Shown piece by piece: positions 1-8,531 of a DNA stretch of 64,000 nt. The notes below the pieces were generated by a model. That model was not told the DNA's origin. It searched no databases and saw nothing but the letters and a program-made list of their open reading frames with translations. Numbering within the stretch: the stretch's first letter is position 1; the number at the start of each line of letters is the position of its first letter. The position numbers were made by a program, and so were the translations under genes. The stretch is from Sphingobacterium sp. UT-1RO-CII-1 (GTDB lineage: Bacteria > Bacteroidota > Bacteroidia > Sphingobacteriales > Sphingobacteriaceae). The stretch is from the NCBI RefSeq assembly GCF_026711005.1, contig NZ_JAPPVJ010000002.1, forward strand, positions 310,001-374,000, read 5' to 3'.

Positions 1-993
1 AAGTTTGATATTATGTCCACCACGTCCAATTGCCAATGACACCTGATCGGGTTTCAAATAAACTGCTGCAGTGCTATTTTCCTCATTAATCTTAATGGAT
101 GAAATACGAGCCGGGCTTAGGGCACGTGTAATATACAGCGAGTTATTTAATGTAAAGTTAATAACATCAATATTCTCATTACGTAGCTCACGCACAATAC
201 CGTGTATCCTCGACCCTTTCATACCCACACAAGCACCTACTGGGTCGATACGATCATCGTAAGATTCAACTGCTACTTTAGCACGCTCTCCTGGTTCTCT
301 TACAATTTTCTTTATGGTAATTAAGCCATCAAATATCTCTGGCACTTCCAATTCAAAAAGACGCTGCAAAAATTCCGGAGCCGTACGTGATATAATAATC
401 TTAGGATTATTATTCATCATATCTACCTTATACACAACCGCTCTTATGCTATCACCTTTTTTAAAGTAATCGGCAGGGATCTGTTCTGTTTTCGGTAAAA
501 TCAATTCATTACCATCTTCATCTAAAACCAGAATCTCTTTCTTCCATATTTGGTATACCTCACCAATTACCAACTCCCCTTCTCTGTCTTTATATTTTTT
601 AAAGACTTCATCCTTCTCCAATTCCAAAATTTTAGAAACTAAGGTTTGACGTGCAGCTAAAATCGCGCGTCTTCCAAAGCTTTCCAGTGTAATTTGCTCG
701 ATGTATTCATCTCCTACTTCTAAGTCAGCATCATATTGCTGTACTTCTGATAGTTCGATTTCCAAGTCATCATCTTCCGAAAACCCATCTTCCATTACGA
801 CACGGGTTCTCCAAATCTCTAAGTCACCATTATCTGGGTTGACAATAACATCTACATTCTCATCCGTACCAAAACGCTTTCGGATCATGCTACGAAACAC
901 TTCTTCCAATACTGTAATAACAGTTGGACGATCGATATTTTTAAAATCTTTAAACTCTTGAAAAGAGTCGATCAAATTGATATTGCTGCTCAT
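1..993 (-). CDS. nusA: Transcription termination/antitermination factor NusA, C-terminus outside window
   Basis: NusA binds RNA polymerase and nascent RNA and modulates pausing, termination and antitermination. The first 331 codons are visible, starting MSSNINLIDSFQEFKDF. The order is an N-terminal polymerase-binding domain (about residues 1-125), an S1 domain (about 130-200) and KH domains. The KH1 core reads DPVGACVGMKGSRI and the KH2 loop AIGRGGHNIKL runs off the window edge. It starts 2 bp after the stop of rimP on the same strand, the usual rimP-nusA(-infB) operon. The gene is incomplete because of the window boundary, not because of a mutation. Confidence 0.97.
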   Translation of the reverse strand, partial: MSSNINLIDSFQEFKDFKNIDRPTVITVLEEVFRSMIRKRFGTDENVDVIVNPDNGDLEIWRTRVVMEDGFSEDDDLEIELSEVQQYDADLEVGDEYIEQITLESFGRRAILAARQTLVSKILELEKDEVFKKYKDREGELVIGEVYQIWKKEILVLDEDGNELILPKTEQIPADYFKKGDSIRAVVYKVDMMNNNPKIIISRTAPEFLQRLFELEVPEIFDGLITIKKIVREPGERAKVAVESYDDRIDPVGACVGMKGSRIHGIVRELRNENIDVINFTLNNSLYITRALSPARISSIKINEENSTAAVYLKPDQVSLAIGRGGHNIKL

Positions 994-995
994 TT

Positions 996-1460
996 TTATT
1001 TAAATGAAATTAACACCTTTGTTTCTTTTATGTTATCAAAAAGAAGGCTTGTTTCTTGCAAAACGATCTTCTTTCCTTTTTCTTTTACTTTTTCTTCTAT
1101 TTTTATCGACTGTTCATCCACCTCTAACAGCTTCCCCTCTTTTTTCTCGCCTTCAACCGTAAGCACTCTAACCTCTCTCCCAATGTTCTTAACATACTGT
1201 CTGTGCAATAACAATGGCGTATCAATTCCCGGCGACGATACTTCCAAGCGATAGGCAGTCTCGATAGCATTTTCTTCTTCTAAATGAAAACCTACGTGCC
1301 GACTTATCTGCACACACTCTTCAATAGCTATTCCTTCATCACCATCTACTAAAATTGATAATACTCCGTTCTTATGCATTTTTATCTGCACAATAAACAA
1401 ATCGTCTTTTCCTTCGATCTTCTCCAGCACCAACTGTTGAACTCTCTCTTCTAACTGCAT
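996..1460 (-). CDS. rimP: Ribosome maturation factor RimP
   Basis: RimP assists late assembly of the 30S ribosomal subunit. The product is 154 aa from the start MQLEERVQQLVLEKIEG. It has the conserved N-terminal alpha/beta domain with the Asp/Glu-rich stretch VDGDEGIAIEECVQISRHV and the signature YRLEVSSPGIDTPL, followed by an Sm-like C-terminal domain. An upstream in-frame ATG would add 22 residues, but they do not resemble the family, and a purine-rich stretch (AAAAGTAAG) precedes the chosen ATG. It lies immediately upstream of nusA with a 2-bp gap, so the two are co-transcribed. Confidence 0.95.
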   Translation of the reverse strand: MQLEERVQQLVLEKIEGKDDLFIVQIKMHKNGVLSILVDGDEGIAIEECVQISRHVGFHLEEENAIETAYRLEVSSPGIDTPLLLHRQYVKNIGREVRVLTVEGEKKEGKLLEVDEQSIKIEEKVKEKGKKIVLQETSLLFDNIKETKVLISFK

Positions 1461-1562
1461 ACTTACTTTTCGATAAAGAATTAAAAAAGGGGGCATACGC
1501 TGCCCCCTCCTTATCAGATAATGCAAAGGTAGTTGTTTTTTCTAAGACATCCAAACACTAAA

Positions 1563-2336
1563 TTATTTATTATCAACAACCGAGTTAATCGTTTTCTGCA
1601 TCTGCGCCATCATTGCGGTTAAACTTTCCATCGTAGGTTCTGCAACGGGCTCTGGAAACTCCGTACTAATGAAAGCTTTTGCTCGCCACACTTCAATTAT
1701 ATCAGCCGTTTCTAACCAATAGGGTTCATACACTTTATTATCCGAGATTAGTTTCAGGCCTTTATCTTCTTTAAACTTCTGCCCTATTCTTTTATAGACA
1801 ACGCCATCATTTTTCGATATAACAACATAAGTCTGTCCTGCTTTAATATCTTGCCAATCCTCGACATACTCTCCGATGATCACCGTACCTGAAGGCAAGG
1901 GCAACATAGAATCTCCTTTTATTTCAAAAGCTCGGTATGTCCCCTGTGTAAACATAGGCAATGAAAACTTAGGTAGCTCAGCCACATATTCAGGGTCACT
2001 ATATCCATTCAAATAGCCAGCACTAGCTTTAACCGGCACAAGCTCAATATTTTCTCTATCATCTTTATCAACCGTAACGCTTAACACCCGCAAGTTCGAC
2101 GCATCACCTTTTTGTACAGGCCTCCAATTCTCATCAATAACGTCATGCGCTAGCTCGTCCATACTTAGGCCGTAAAATTCAGCTATTTTTTTTAGTAGCT
2201 CATATTTAGGCTCTGCCCTATTCTCTTCATACGCCCCTACAGACGCTCTCTTGATCTCCATAAGATCTGCAAACTGCTGTTGCGTTATTCTCTTTTTCTT
2301 CCTTAAGAACTTGAGGTTTGATGCGATATTTGACAT
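1563..2336 (-). CDS. XRE-family regulator with LexA-like S24 self-cleaving domain
   Basis: This is a 257-aa repressor-type protein. Residues 5-62 form an XRE helix-turn-helix (LRKKKRITQQQFADLMEIKRASVGAYEENRAEP). Residues 100-205 form an S24 peptidase-like fold with Ser143 in GDSM and Lys182 in VVYKRI, the catalytic dyad used by LexA and phage repressors for autocleavage. The likely scissile bond is Ala106-Gly107 (KASAGYL). It is an expected SOS- or stress-responsive repressor; its targets are not evident. The region in front of it carries TTAGTA-based inverted repeats, so autoregulation is likely. It is divergent from the GIY-YIG-like gene. This domain order is common in Bacteroidetes, where canonical LexA is often absent, but whether it is the global SOS repressor cannot be told from sequence alone. 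Confidence 0.9.
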   Translation of the reverse strand: MSNIASNLKFLRKKKRITQQQFADLMEIKRASVGAYEENRAEPKYELLKKIAEFYGLSMDELAHDVIDENWRPVQKGDASNLRVLSVTVDKDDRENIELVPVKASAGYLNGYSDPEYVAELPKFSLPMFTQGTYRAFEIKGDSMLPLPSGTVIIGEYVEDWQDIKAGQTYVVISKNDGVVYKRIGQKFKEDKGLKLISDNKVYEPYWLETADIIEVWRAKAFISTEFPEPVAEPTMESLTAMMAQMQKTINSVVDNK

Positions 2337-2359
2337 AAAAATAAAATAAAATTTTTTAT

Positions 2360-2433
2360 TACTAATATTGTTAGTATCATTGTGCCAATAAAATTAGTAT
2401 TTACAATTGGCAATTCCAAATTTGTTAGTACAA
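2360..2433. promoter_or_regulatory. Operator-like TTAGTA sites between divergent genes
   Basis: A perfect inverted repeat TACTAA-tattg-TTAGTA occupies 2360-2376. Further TTAGTA copies sit at 2394-2399 and 2425-2430, the last inside TTGT-tagt-ACAA (2422-2433). All lie in the 112-bp gap between the XRE-S24 gene and the GIY-YIG-like gene. They are inferred operators for the XRE-S24 protein and could control both genes. Confidence 0.55.
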
Positions 2434-2448
2434 CTTAAGTAAAACATT

Positions 2449-2769
2449 ATGCAAAAACACTATATTTACATCATCACAAACAGCAACAGAGCTTATCTCG
2501 AGATCGAACAATGCCAGGACATCAGCCTCCGCATGCAAGAATTAAAAGATAGCAGCAGTTTATTATTCTCCAACGCTAGGCTTACCAACATTGTTTACTT
2601 AGAAGAATTCGACTCCTACGAGCTTGCTTTAAAACGCAAACAACAACTGGAACAATTCACCCGTATGCAAAAAGAACGGCTAATCCGCCTAAAAAACCCC
2701 AACTGGCTGAGTCTTCAACCCACAGAAACAAGAAAATCAAACGCACATAATCATGCTATCTATGCTTAA
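2449..2769 (+). CDS. Small GIY-YIG-like domain protein
   Basis: A 106-aa protein made almost entirely of one GIY-YIG-like fold. YIYIITNSNRAYLEIEQC occupies the position of the family's YxYxIxxxxx-YIG strands, followed by an amphipathic helix and the typical later segment IVYLEEFDSYELALKRKQQLEQFTRMQKERLI. The second YIG strand is degenerate (AYLEI), so nuclease activity is uncertain. Such UPF0213-like proteins are usually single genes of unknown role. It is divergent from the S24 repressor and may share its operator region, which would fit a DNA-damage link, but that is inference. Confidence 0.7.
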   Translation: MQKHYIYIITNSNRAYLEIEQCQDISLRMQELKDSSSLLFSNARLTNIVYLEEFDSYELALKRKQQLEQFTRMQKERLIRLKNPNWLSLQPTETRKSNAHNHAIYA

Positions 2770-2795
2770 ACAACATTATTTCACCAGTTTTCTTA

Positions 2796-5700
2796 TTACC
2801 AGCCTGGTGTAAAGTTCAATCCAAATGTCCCAAATTTATCGCGCGACTTCACAAACGGTACTGCATAGTAAGGCTCCAATATCATAGCGCCAAATAAATT
2901 GATCCGTAATGACACGCCTGCACTAAAAACCGGCACTTTATAATTACGATCGGGCACCATTAAAGGTTGCCCATCCGGTCCCATCATAGGGTTACCTTGC
3001 TGATCCAGCTGCTGAACCAACGGTTTTTTATCAGCATTACTCACAATTTTGCTCCCTTTACTCCATGCTAAGCCCGCATCAAAAAATAAATTCAAGTCTG
3101 TAAACAAAAAATTAGACTTTAAAGCCGCCAGCTTTTCTGGCCCTGTAAACGGCAAGCGCAATTCCACATTTCCCACCGCCATTCGAGAGCCCATCAAATC
3201 ACTAATCGTCACTCCGCCGATATTCTCACTAGAAGAACTTTCATAGCCTCTTATCAAATAAGGATAGCCGATATACAAACTATAAAGTTTATCATCATCC
3301 TTACCTGTACGCATATAAGAGTACGCCCTAAAAGCCAGCGTTACTGGTTTAAACCTAAAATACTTTCGTAAGTCCACATTAAAAGCCGTCAAACTATAAT
3401 CGCCAAAATACTGCTCCACTCCTAAGCGGTAGCGGTATCCTTCTAATGGTGCGGTCATACCTGTAATAGATTTGTCGCCCACAAAGCCCGTATTCACCTG
3501 CTGAATAAAAAACGAATTCAAATTCGTCCCTAACATCTGCGATGCTTCCGTATTCGATATCTTCTCTTTTGTTGAATAATAAGACGAATAGCCCTGCGAC
3601 CACCTGTCTACCCTATAACTATACCGAGCCAATGCCGCCCCTACCTCATAACGATGATGTTTGTTAAAAGGGTAGGCCAAAAAACCTTCAGCCTGCTGCT
3701 GGAAAGACCTTATCAAATAAGTATCCATCACATACTCCTTTCCTTGCCCCGTTATATCCCTATAGTCATAAATACTAAAAGCCGACAAATAAGGAATATG
3801 CGACAGCGCCCCTCCCCAGTTCCAGCGCCCTTTCTGATTAATATAGGCCACCTGTCCACCAAAATCATAAATCTCACCATTCACATTCAGCGTAGTATAA
3901 ATCTGATTGTAGCCTAAAATGTCTGAGAATATTCCAAACACTCCTCCTGACATTCCAGCCCCGTACCGTGATCCTACCGTCATCCCCACGCCCGAATTAG
4001 CAATATAATCCAACTTAAACTTAGATCGGTACGGAATCGGATTGATCTGCTCATTGGTTATCCGCCTATAGGCATTAAAGTTCTGCAAGTTGGTGTTCAC
4101 CACATTCACCCCTCTATTTTCATTCGGAGGCAACATAGCAGCCGTAAAATCTACCGTTCCTGCATCATAAACCTCTGCCTCAAACTCCGACGCCTTCGCT
4201 TTATAAATACTGTAATGATTGCCTTTAAAATAAGAGTAAACAATCTCGTCATTCTGCGATATGCTCATCGCTGGCGAATACTCCGTAATACCACTTATAC
4301 CTGTAAAATAATCGGTCATTCGCTCCACGACGGATGTCTTTACAGAATAGCGGAACATATTTCTATACCCATCTCCATTAGACAGAAAATAAATATAACT
4401 ACCATCTCCTGAATAATGCGGATTCAAATTATTCGCTCCCGGAAAAACAGGAATGGTAGTCACCTCCCTTGTCTCCACATCTATTGTAGCTAGGCCCATC
4501 GGAATATCCACAGCTAAACTCTCTCCCTTATAAGCGACCCTATCTGTACTAAAAACAATATGCTTCCCATCCGGCGAAAAACTAGGCTGAAAATCAGAAT
4601 ACCTGTCGTTTGTCAGCTGTGTCAGTTTCTTACTCTTAAAATTAAACAGATAAATATCACTCTGCCCTTCGCGCAAGCCCGAAAAAGCGACATGTTCGCC
4701 GTCAGGGGCAAAGTTTATATTCGTAAACTCCACAATATCCCCCATAGCCTCAATGGCAACGGTCCGTCCTGTAGCTACATCAATAATCATGAGCTTATTT
4801 TTACCTTCACTAAAAACGCTAAAGGCAAAATATTTACTATCAGCCGAAAAATCCCCGGCCGACTCCAGGTAACTAAACTCATCAATATCTGCATTTGTTG
4901 TACGGCTGCCCAATTTCCTCACTATTTCTCCCGTCCTAGCATCGGCAAGAAAAAGATCAATCCCAAACAAGTCTTTCTCCGACATAAAAGCAAGCAGCTT
5001 TCCGTCCGGCGAAATAGCAGGCGCCACATTCATACGTCCGCCATTTCTACTCGTTATCAGCGCTTCCCCTATAGGTCGAGATACCGTATCCTTGTTTAAG
5101 TTCTTAAAACTATTCTCCATGCTATTTCTCCACAGCGTAGACATCGTTTGCGCATCATACCCAAACACCCTTCGCATCCCCATCTCGTAGCCATACTTTG
5201 CCGTCTCCATAAATAAAGGCATAATAACAGTATCGCCATACGTAGCACCCACATAAGCCCAAAAAGCCTGACCATAGCGATAAGGAAAATAATTATAAGA
5301 CTGTTCTGTAAGCTGCTTCAAGGAAGGCAAATCTTGCCGCGCATAAGCATCGCGCATCCACATCGCTGTAAATGCATCTTTTTTTCCTATAGAAAGATAT
5401 TCTGCCATCCCCTCCACCATCCATAGCGGAATATTAGCCACACTTTCCAAACGCGTCGTATCCTTCCCCTCCATCAGCATGCGGTACTGAAACGCGTGCA
5501 CCAACTCATGCCCCAGAACATGCCGAGTTTGCTGATTAATCTGCATCACCGGCATCACCACCCGCTGTTTAAAAGCTTCAGTAACCCCACCCGTACCTAC
5601 CGATATTTCACCTGTAATTGTAGAAGTCTGCTGAAACTCCGGGTGGTTATTATAAATAATTATAGGATTTTTTCTGAGAAAAGTATCTTGAAAAACCTGC

Positions 5701-5939
5701 TGGTGCATGCCATACCACACCTCAGCTTCTTTAGCCAGCCAATTAACCAAACTATCATTTTTCAAGTAACTGTACAGTTCAAAGTGCGGCGTAGCATTAA
5801 CTTCAAATTTAAGCTTCTTATACCTCATTTTGTTTTGCCCAAAATACTGGCCCAGCGCCATATTCGGAACCACAAAAAACAAAACAAACACTACAATAAC
5901 ACTTCTGATTGCAGGAAATAACATAAACCCTTTATCCAT
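2796..5939 (-). CDS. Exported metalloprotease-like / TolB-type propeller / outer-membrane barrel protein
   Basis: A 1047-aa envelope protein with a signal peptide ending near ALGQ (about residue 31). The N-terminal third is a gluzincin-like peptidase module with HELVH in GHELVHAFQYR and a downstream Glu in MVEGMAEYLS, giving all three zinc ligands. The middle (about 300-600) holds TolB-type PD40 propeller repeats (AISPDGKLLAF, FAPDGEHVAFS, SFSPDGKHIVFS). The C-terminal 400 residues are beta-strand rich and end in FGLNFTPGW with a terminal aromatic, as in BamA-family barrels. It is expected in the outer membrane with the protease facing the periplasm or surface. It lies 46 bp downstream of the penicillin-binding protein gene on the same strand, so they are probably co-transcribed. 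The substrate is unknown. Confidence 0.8.
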   Translation of the reverse strand: MDKGFMLFPAIRSVIVVFVLFFVVPNMALGQYFGQNKMRYKKLKFEVNATPHFELYSYLKNDSLVNWLAKEAEVWYGMHQQVFQDTFLRKNPIIIYNNHPEFQQTSTITGEISVGTGGVTEAFKQRVVMPVMQINQQTRHVLGHELVHAFQYRMLMEGKDTTRLESVANIPLWMVEGMAEYLSIGKKDAFTAMWMRDAYARQDLPSLKQLTEQSYNYFPYRYGQAFWAYVGATYGDTVIMPLFMETAKYGYEMGMRRVFGYDAQTMSTLWRNSMENSFKNLNKDTVSRPIGEALITSRNGGRMNVAPAISPDGKLLAFMSEKDLFGIDLFLADARTGEIVRKLGSRTTNADIDEFSYLESAGDFSADSKYFAFSVFSEGKNKLMIIDVATGRTVAIEAMGDIVEFTNINFAPDGEHVAFSGLREGQSDIYLFNFKSKKLTQLTNDRYSDFQPSFSPDGKHIVFSTDRVAYKGESLAVDIPMGLATIDVETREVTTIPVFPGANNLNPHYSGDGSYIYFLSNGDGYRNMFRYSVKTSVVERMTDYFTGISGITEYSPAMSISQNDEIVYSYFKGNHYSIYKAKASEFEAEVYDAGTVDFTAAMLPPNENRGVNVVNTNLQNFNAYRRITNEQINPIPYRSKFKLDYIANSGVGMTVGSRYGAGMSGGVFGIFSDILGYNQIYTTLNVNGEIYDFGGQVAYINQKGRWNWGGALSHIPYLSAFSIYDYRDITGQGKEYVMDTYLIRSFQQQAEGFLAYPFNKHHRYEVGAALARYSYRVDRWSQGYSSYYSTKEKISNTEASQMLGTNLNSFFIQQVNTGFVGDKSITGMTAPLEGYRYRLGVEQYFGDYSLTAFNVDLRKYFRFKPVTLAFRAYSYMRTGKDDDKLYSLYIGYPYLIRGYESSSSENIGGVTISDLMGSRMAVGNVELRLPFTGPEKLAALKSNFLFTDLNLFFDAGLAWSKGSKIVSNADKKPLVQQLDQQGNPMMGPDGQPLMVPDRNYKVPVFSAGVSLRINLFGAMILEPYYAVPFVKSRDKFGTFGLNFTPGW

Positions 5940-5985
5940 AATTAAAGATTAGCGTTGCTAAAAATAACAATTTATAAACTGATTA

Positions 5986-8310
5986 TTAAATTTCTACATC
6001 AAGAATTTCTGGTGCTTGCGGCAATTTAATCTTTTGAATATTTATAGTACTGTCCGACACCCCCACGCTATCAGCGGGTGCAAGCTCCACAATTCGCGGA
6101 CTCGGGCAGTTATACTTCTTCATTATCGGCACGGTTGGTTCTGGGAATTTCCCTTCCGAAACACCCAACTCTTTCGCTTTATAAACCTCCTCCATAAAGC
6201 GCCCATAGATTGGGAGCGCAGTCTTCGACCCTTCACCCGTCTGGGAGTTTTTAAAGTGTATACTTTGTTCATCTACACCCACCCAAACACCTGTAACTAA
6301 ATCTTTTGTCACCCCCATAAACCAACCATCCACATAATCAGAAGACGTCCCTGTTTTCCCTCCAATTTGATTACCATTCTTAAAAACATCCCACTCCCAC
6401 AACGCTTGCGATGTTCCTCCCGGCTCTTCTATTGTCCCCCGAAGCATATGCGTCATCAACCAAGCATTTTCGGGGTCTACTACCTGCTCCTGTTTAGCTT
6501 CAAAACTCTTCAACAGGTTGCCATGGTTATCGTATATCTTAGCCACTAAAATTGGCTCGGTACGCTTTCCACTATTCATAAACGTGGCGTAAGCTTTCAC
6601 CATCTCAAAAACAGAAACATCATTAGAGCCCAACCCGACAGACGGCACTGCCTCCAGCGCACTCTCAATACCACAACGACCTGCTGTCTCCGCCACCTTA
6701 TCCCAACCCACATCACGCGTAATCTGTGCGGTAATCGTATTCAACGAACGCGCCATCGCCCAACGCAGAGACATATCCCGATAAGAAAATGTCCAATCTG
6801 CATTTTTCGGTTCCCAGACTTCCTTTTCACCTTTCTTATTCACAAAATCTATCCGCACGGGTTTATCTGTATAAATATCACAGGGGCTCATACCTTTTTC
6901 CAATGCCGCCAAATATGCAAAAGGCTTAAATGTAGATCCTGCTTGACGCTTTGCTTGATTTACATGATCAAACTTATAATGTTGGTGGTTAATACCCCCG
7001 ATCCACACTTTAATTTCTCCCGAATACGGGTCCATAGCCATCATCCCCGTGTTCAACATCATCAGGTAATGCTTCAACGAATCCATCGTTGACATCTCCA
7101 CTTCCTTATCTCCGCTCCAGGTAAAGACTTTCATTTTTTTAGGCATCCGCATTCTCTCAAAAACAAGAGCCTCCTCTTTCAGCTCTTCGAGCAACGATTT
7201 ATAAATCGGTAATTTCCGTGCCTTATCTTCTAAAAACTCGGGGATCACATTTCCGCTTTTATCTCGCCACGGCTCTTTACCTTCCCATGTATTCTCCAAG
7301 CGTCTTTGCAACTCCTTCATTTGGCCAGCCACAGCTTCTTCTGCCAAATGCTGCATTTTAGAATTTATCGTCGTATATATCTTTAGTCCGGCTGTATATA
7401 TATCTATATCATGCTCTTCGCTCCAGCTTGCCAGCCACTTTTCCACGGCCGAGCGAAGATATGAGTCATTACTACTAACATTATCCGTATTATTCAAATT
7501 CAAAACAAGAGGCTCCTTAGCCATATCCGTATATTCACCTTCTGTCAAATACTTCTCTTTTAACATTTGCGCCAAAACAACGTTCCGTCTAATAAGCGCA
7601 TTCTCCGGGTTACGAATCGGGTTATACAGTGTCGTTCCTTTCAGCATACCTACCAGAACAGCCGCTTCCGTGGCTGTCAGCGCATCTGGCGTTTTATTAA
7701 AATACCTAACAGCGGCTGATTTTATTCCATAAGCATTATTACTAAAAGAAACCGTGTTTAAATACATCGTAATAATATCTTTCTTACTATACCTACTCTC
7801 CAGTTTATAAGCCGTCATCCACTCCTTAAACTTTGTCACCAGCATATTCACACCCGGCACACGCCCCAACAACCCCTGCGATTTTGCATAGCGTGTTCTG
7901 TATAAATTTTTAGCGAGCTGTTGTGTTATTGTGCTCCCACCTCTCTTATCACCCTTCAAGGTAGACAAAGCGCCCGAAAACACACCAATAATATCCACCC
8001 CCTTATGCTTATAAAAACGTACATCCTCTGTTGCTATCAACGCATGAATCACATTGCTCGAAATGCTATCATACACCACAGGATCTCTATCTTCTTGAAA
8101 ATAACGCCCAATAAGCACCGAATCTGCTGTGTACAATTCCGACGAAATATGAAGAGTTGGCATCACGATATCTTTCTTTGTAGGCGAATAGCCAAACAAA
8201 CCTAGAAAGTTTATTTGCACAGCACAAATCAACACAAGTATCAAGTATATAGTTACAATAAGAAATTGTAAAAACCTTCTTAGAAGCTTACTTTTAATAC
8301 GTTTAAACAT
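5986..8310 (-). CDS. Class A penicillin-binding protein (transglycosylase/transpeptidase)
   Basis: A 774-aa bifunctional peptidoglycan synthase anchored by one N-terminal membrane helix (FLQFLIVTIYLILVLICAVQ). The GT51 domain has the catalytic EDVRFYKHKGVD motif, GGSTITQQLAKNLY and a TMYLNTV-type motif. The transpeptidase domain has SxxK in AGSTFKPFAYL, SLN in ARSLNTITAQ and KTG in GGKTGTSSDYVDGWF. The start was placed at MFKRIKSKL; an ATG 16 codons upstream would add MPPDAFFLENNIHLYI, which is atypical before the membrane helix. It resembles PBP1a/MrcA. It is divergent from rpoN and is followed by the large protease/barrel gene, which would fit an envelope-maintenance operon. Confidence 0.95.
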   Translation of the reverse strand: MFKRIKSKLLRRFLQFLIVTIYLILVLICAVQINFLGLFGYSPTKKDIVMPTLHISSELYTADSVLIGRYFQEDRDPVVYDSISSNVIHALIATEDVRFYKHKGVDIIGVFSGALSTLKGDKRGGSTITQQLAKNLYRTRYAKSQGLLGRVPGVNMLVTKFKEWMTAYKLESRYSKKDIITMYLNTVSFSNNAYGIKSAAVRYFNKTPDALTATEAAVLVGMLKGTTLYNPIRNPENALIRRNVVLAQMLKEKYLTEGEYTDMAKEPLVLNLNNTDNVSSNDSYLRSAVEKWLASWSEEHDIDIYTAGLKIYTTINSKMQHLAEEAVAGQMKELQRRLENTWEGKEPWRDKSGNVIPEFLEDKARKLPIYKSLLEELKEEALVFERMRMPKKMKVFTWSGDKEVEMSTMDSLKHYLMMLNTGMMAMDPYSGEIKVWIGGINHQHYKFDHVNQAKRQAGSTFKPFAYLAALEKGMSPCDIYTDKPVRIDFVNKKGEKEVWEPKNADWTFSYRDMSLRWAMARSLNTITAQITRDVGWDKVAETAGRCGIESALEAVPSVGLGSNDVSVFEMVKAYATFMNSGKRTEPILVAKIYDNHGNLLKSFEAKQEQVVDPENAWLMTHMLRGTIEEPGGTSQALWEWDVFKNGNQIGGKTGTSSDYVDGWFMGVTKDLVTGVWVGVDEQSIHFKNSQTGEGSKTALPIYGRFMEEVYKAKELGVSEGKFPEPTVPIMKKYNCPSPRIVELAPADSVGVSDSTINIQKIKLPQAPEILDVEI

Positions 8311-8531
8311 AATGTAAAGATGAATATTGTTTTCTAAAAAAAATGCATCTGGAGGCAAAAAAACAATCTTAACCGATTTTTTAACTTAAATTAACATTGC
8401 CTGTCAATTTTTAATTTCACAAAAAACTCCCAACAGCAAAAATTATACCTAAACATTATTATTTCTCAAAACAATATTCATATTCCAAAGATATTTCATT
8501 AATTTTACGCTCATACTATCTAATATTAGAG

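Noticed and set aside
4560-5099. A 179-codon frame antisense to the protease/propeller gene
   Set aside because: It is a shadow of a long gene with clear domains; it has no motif of its own.
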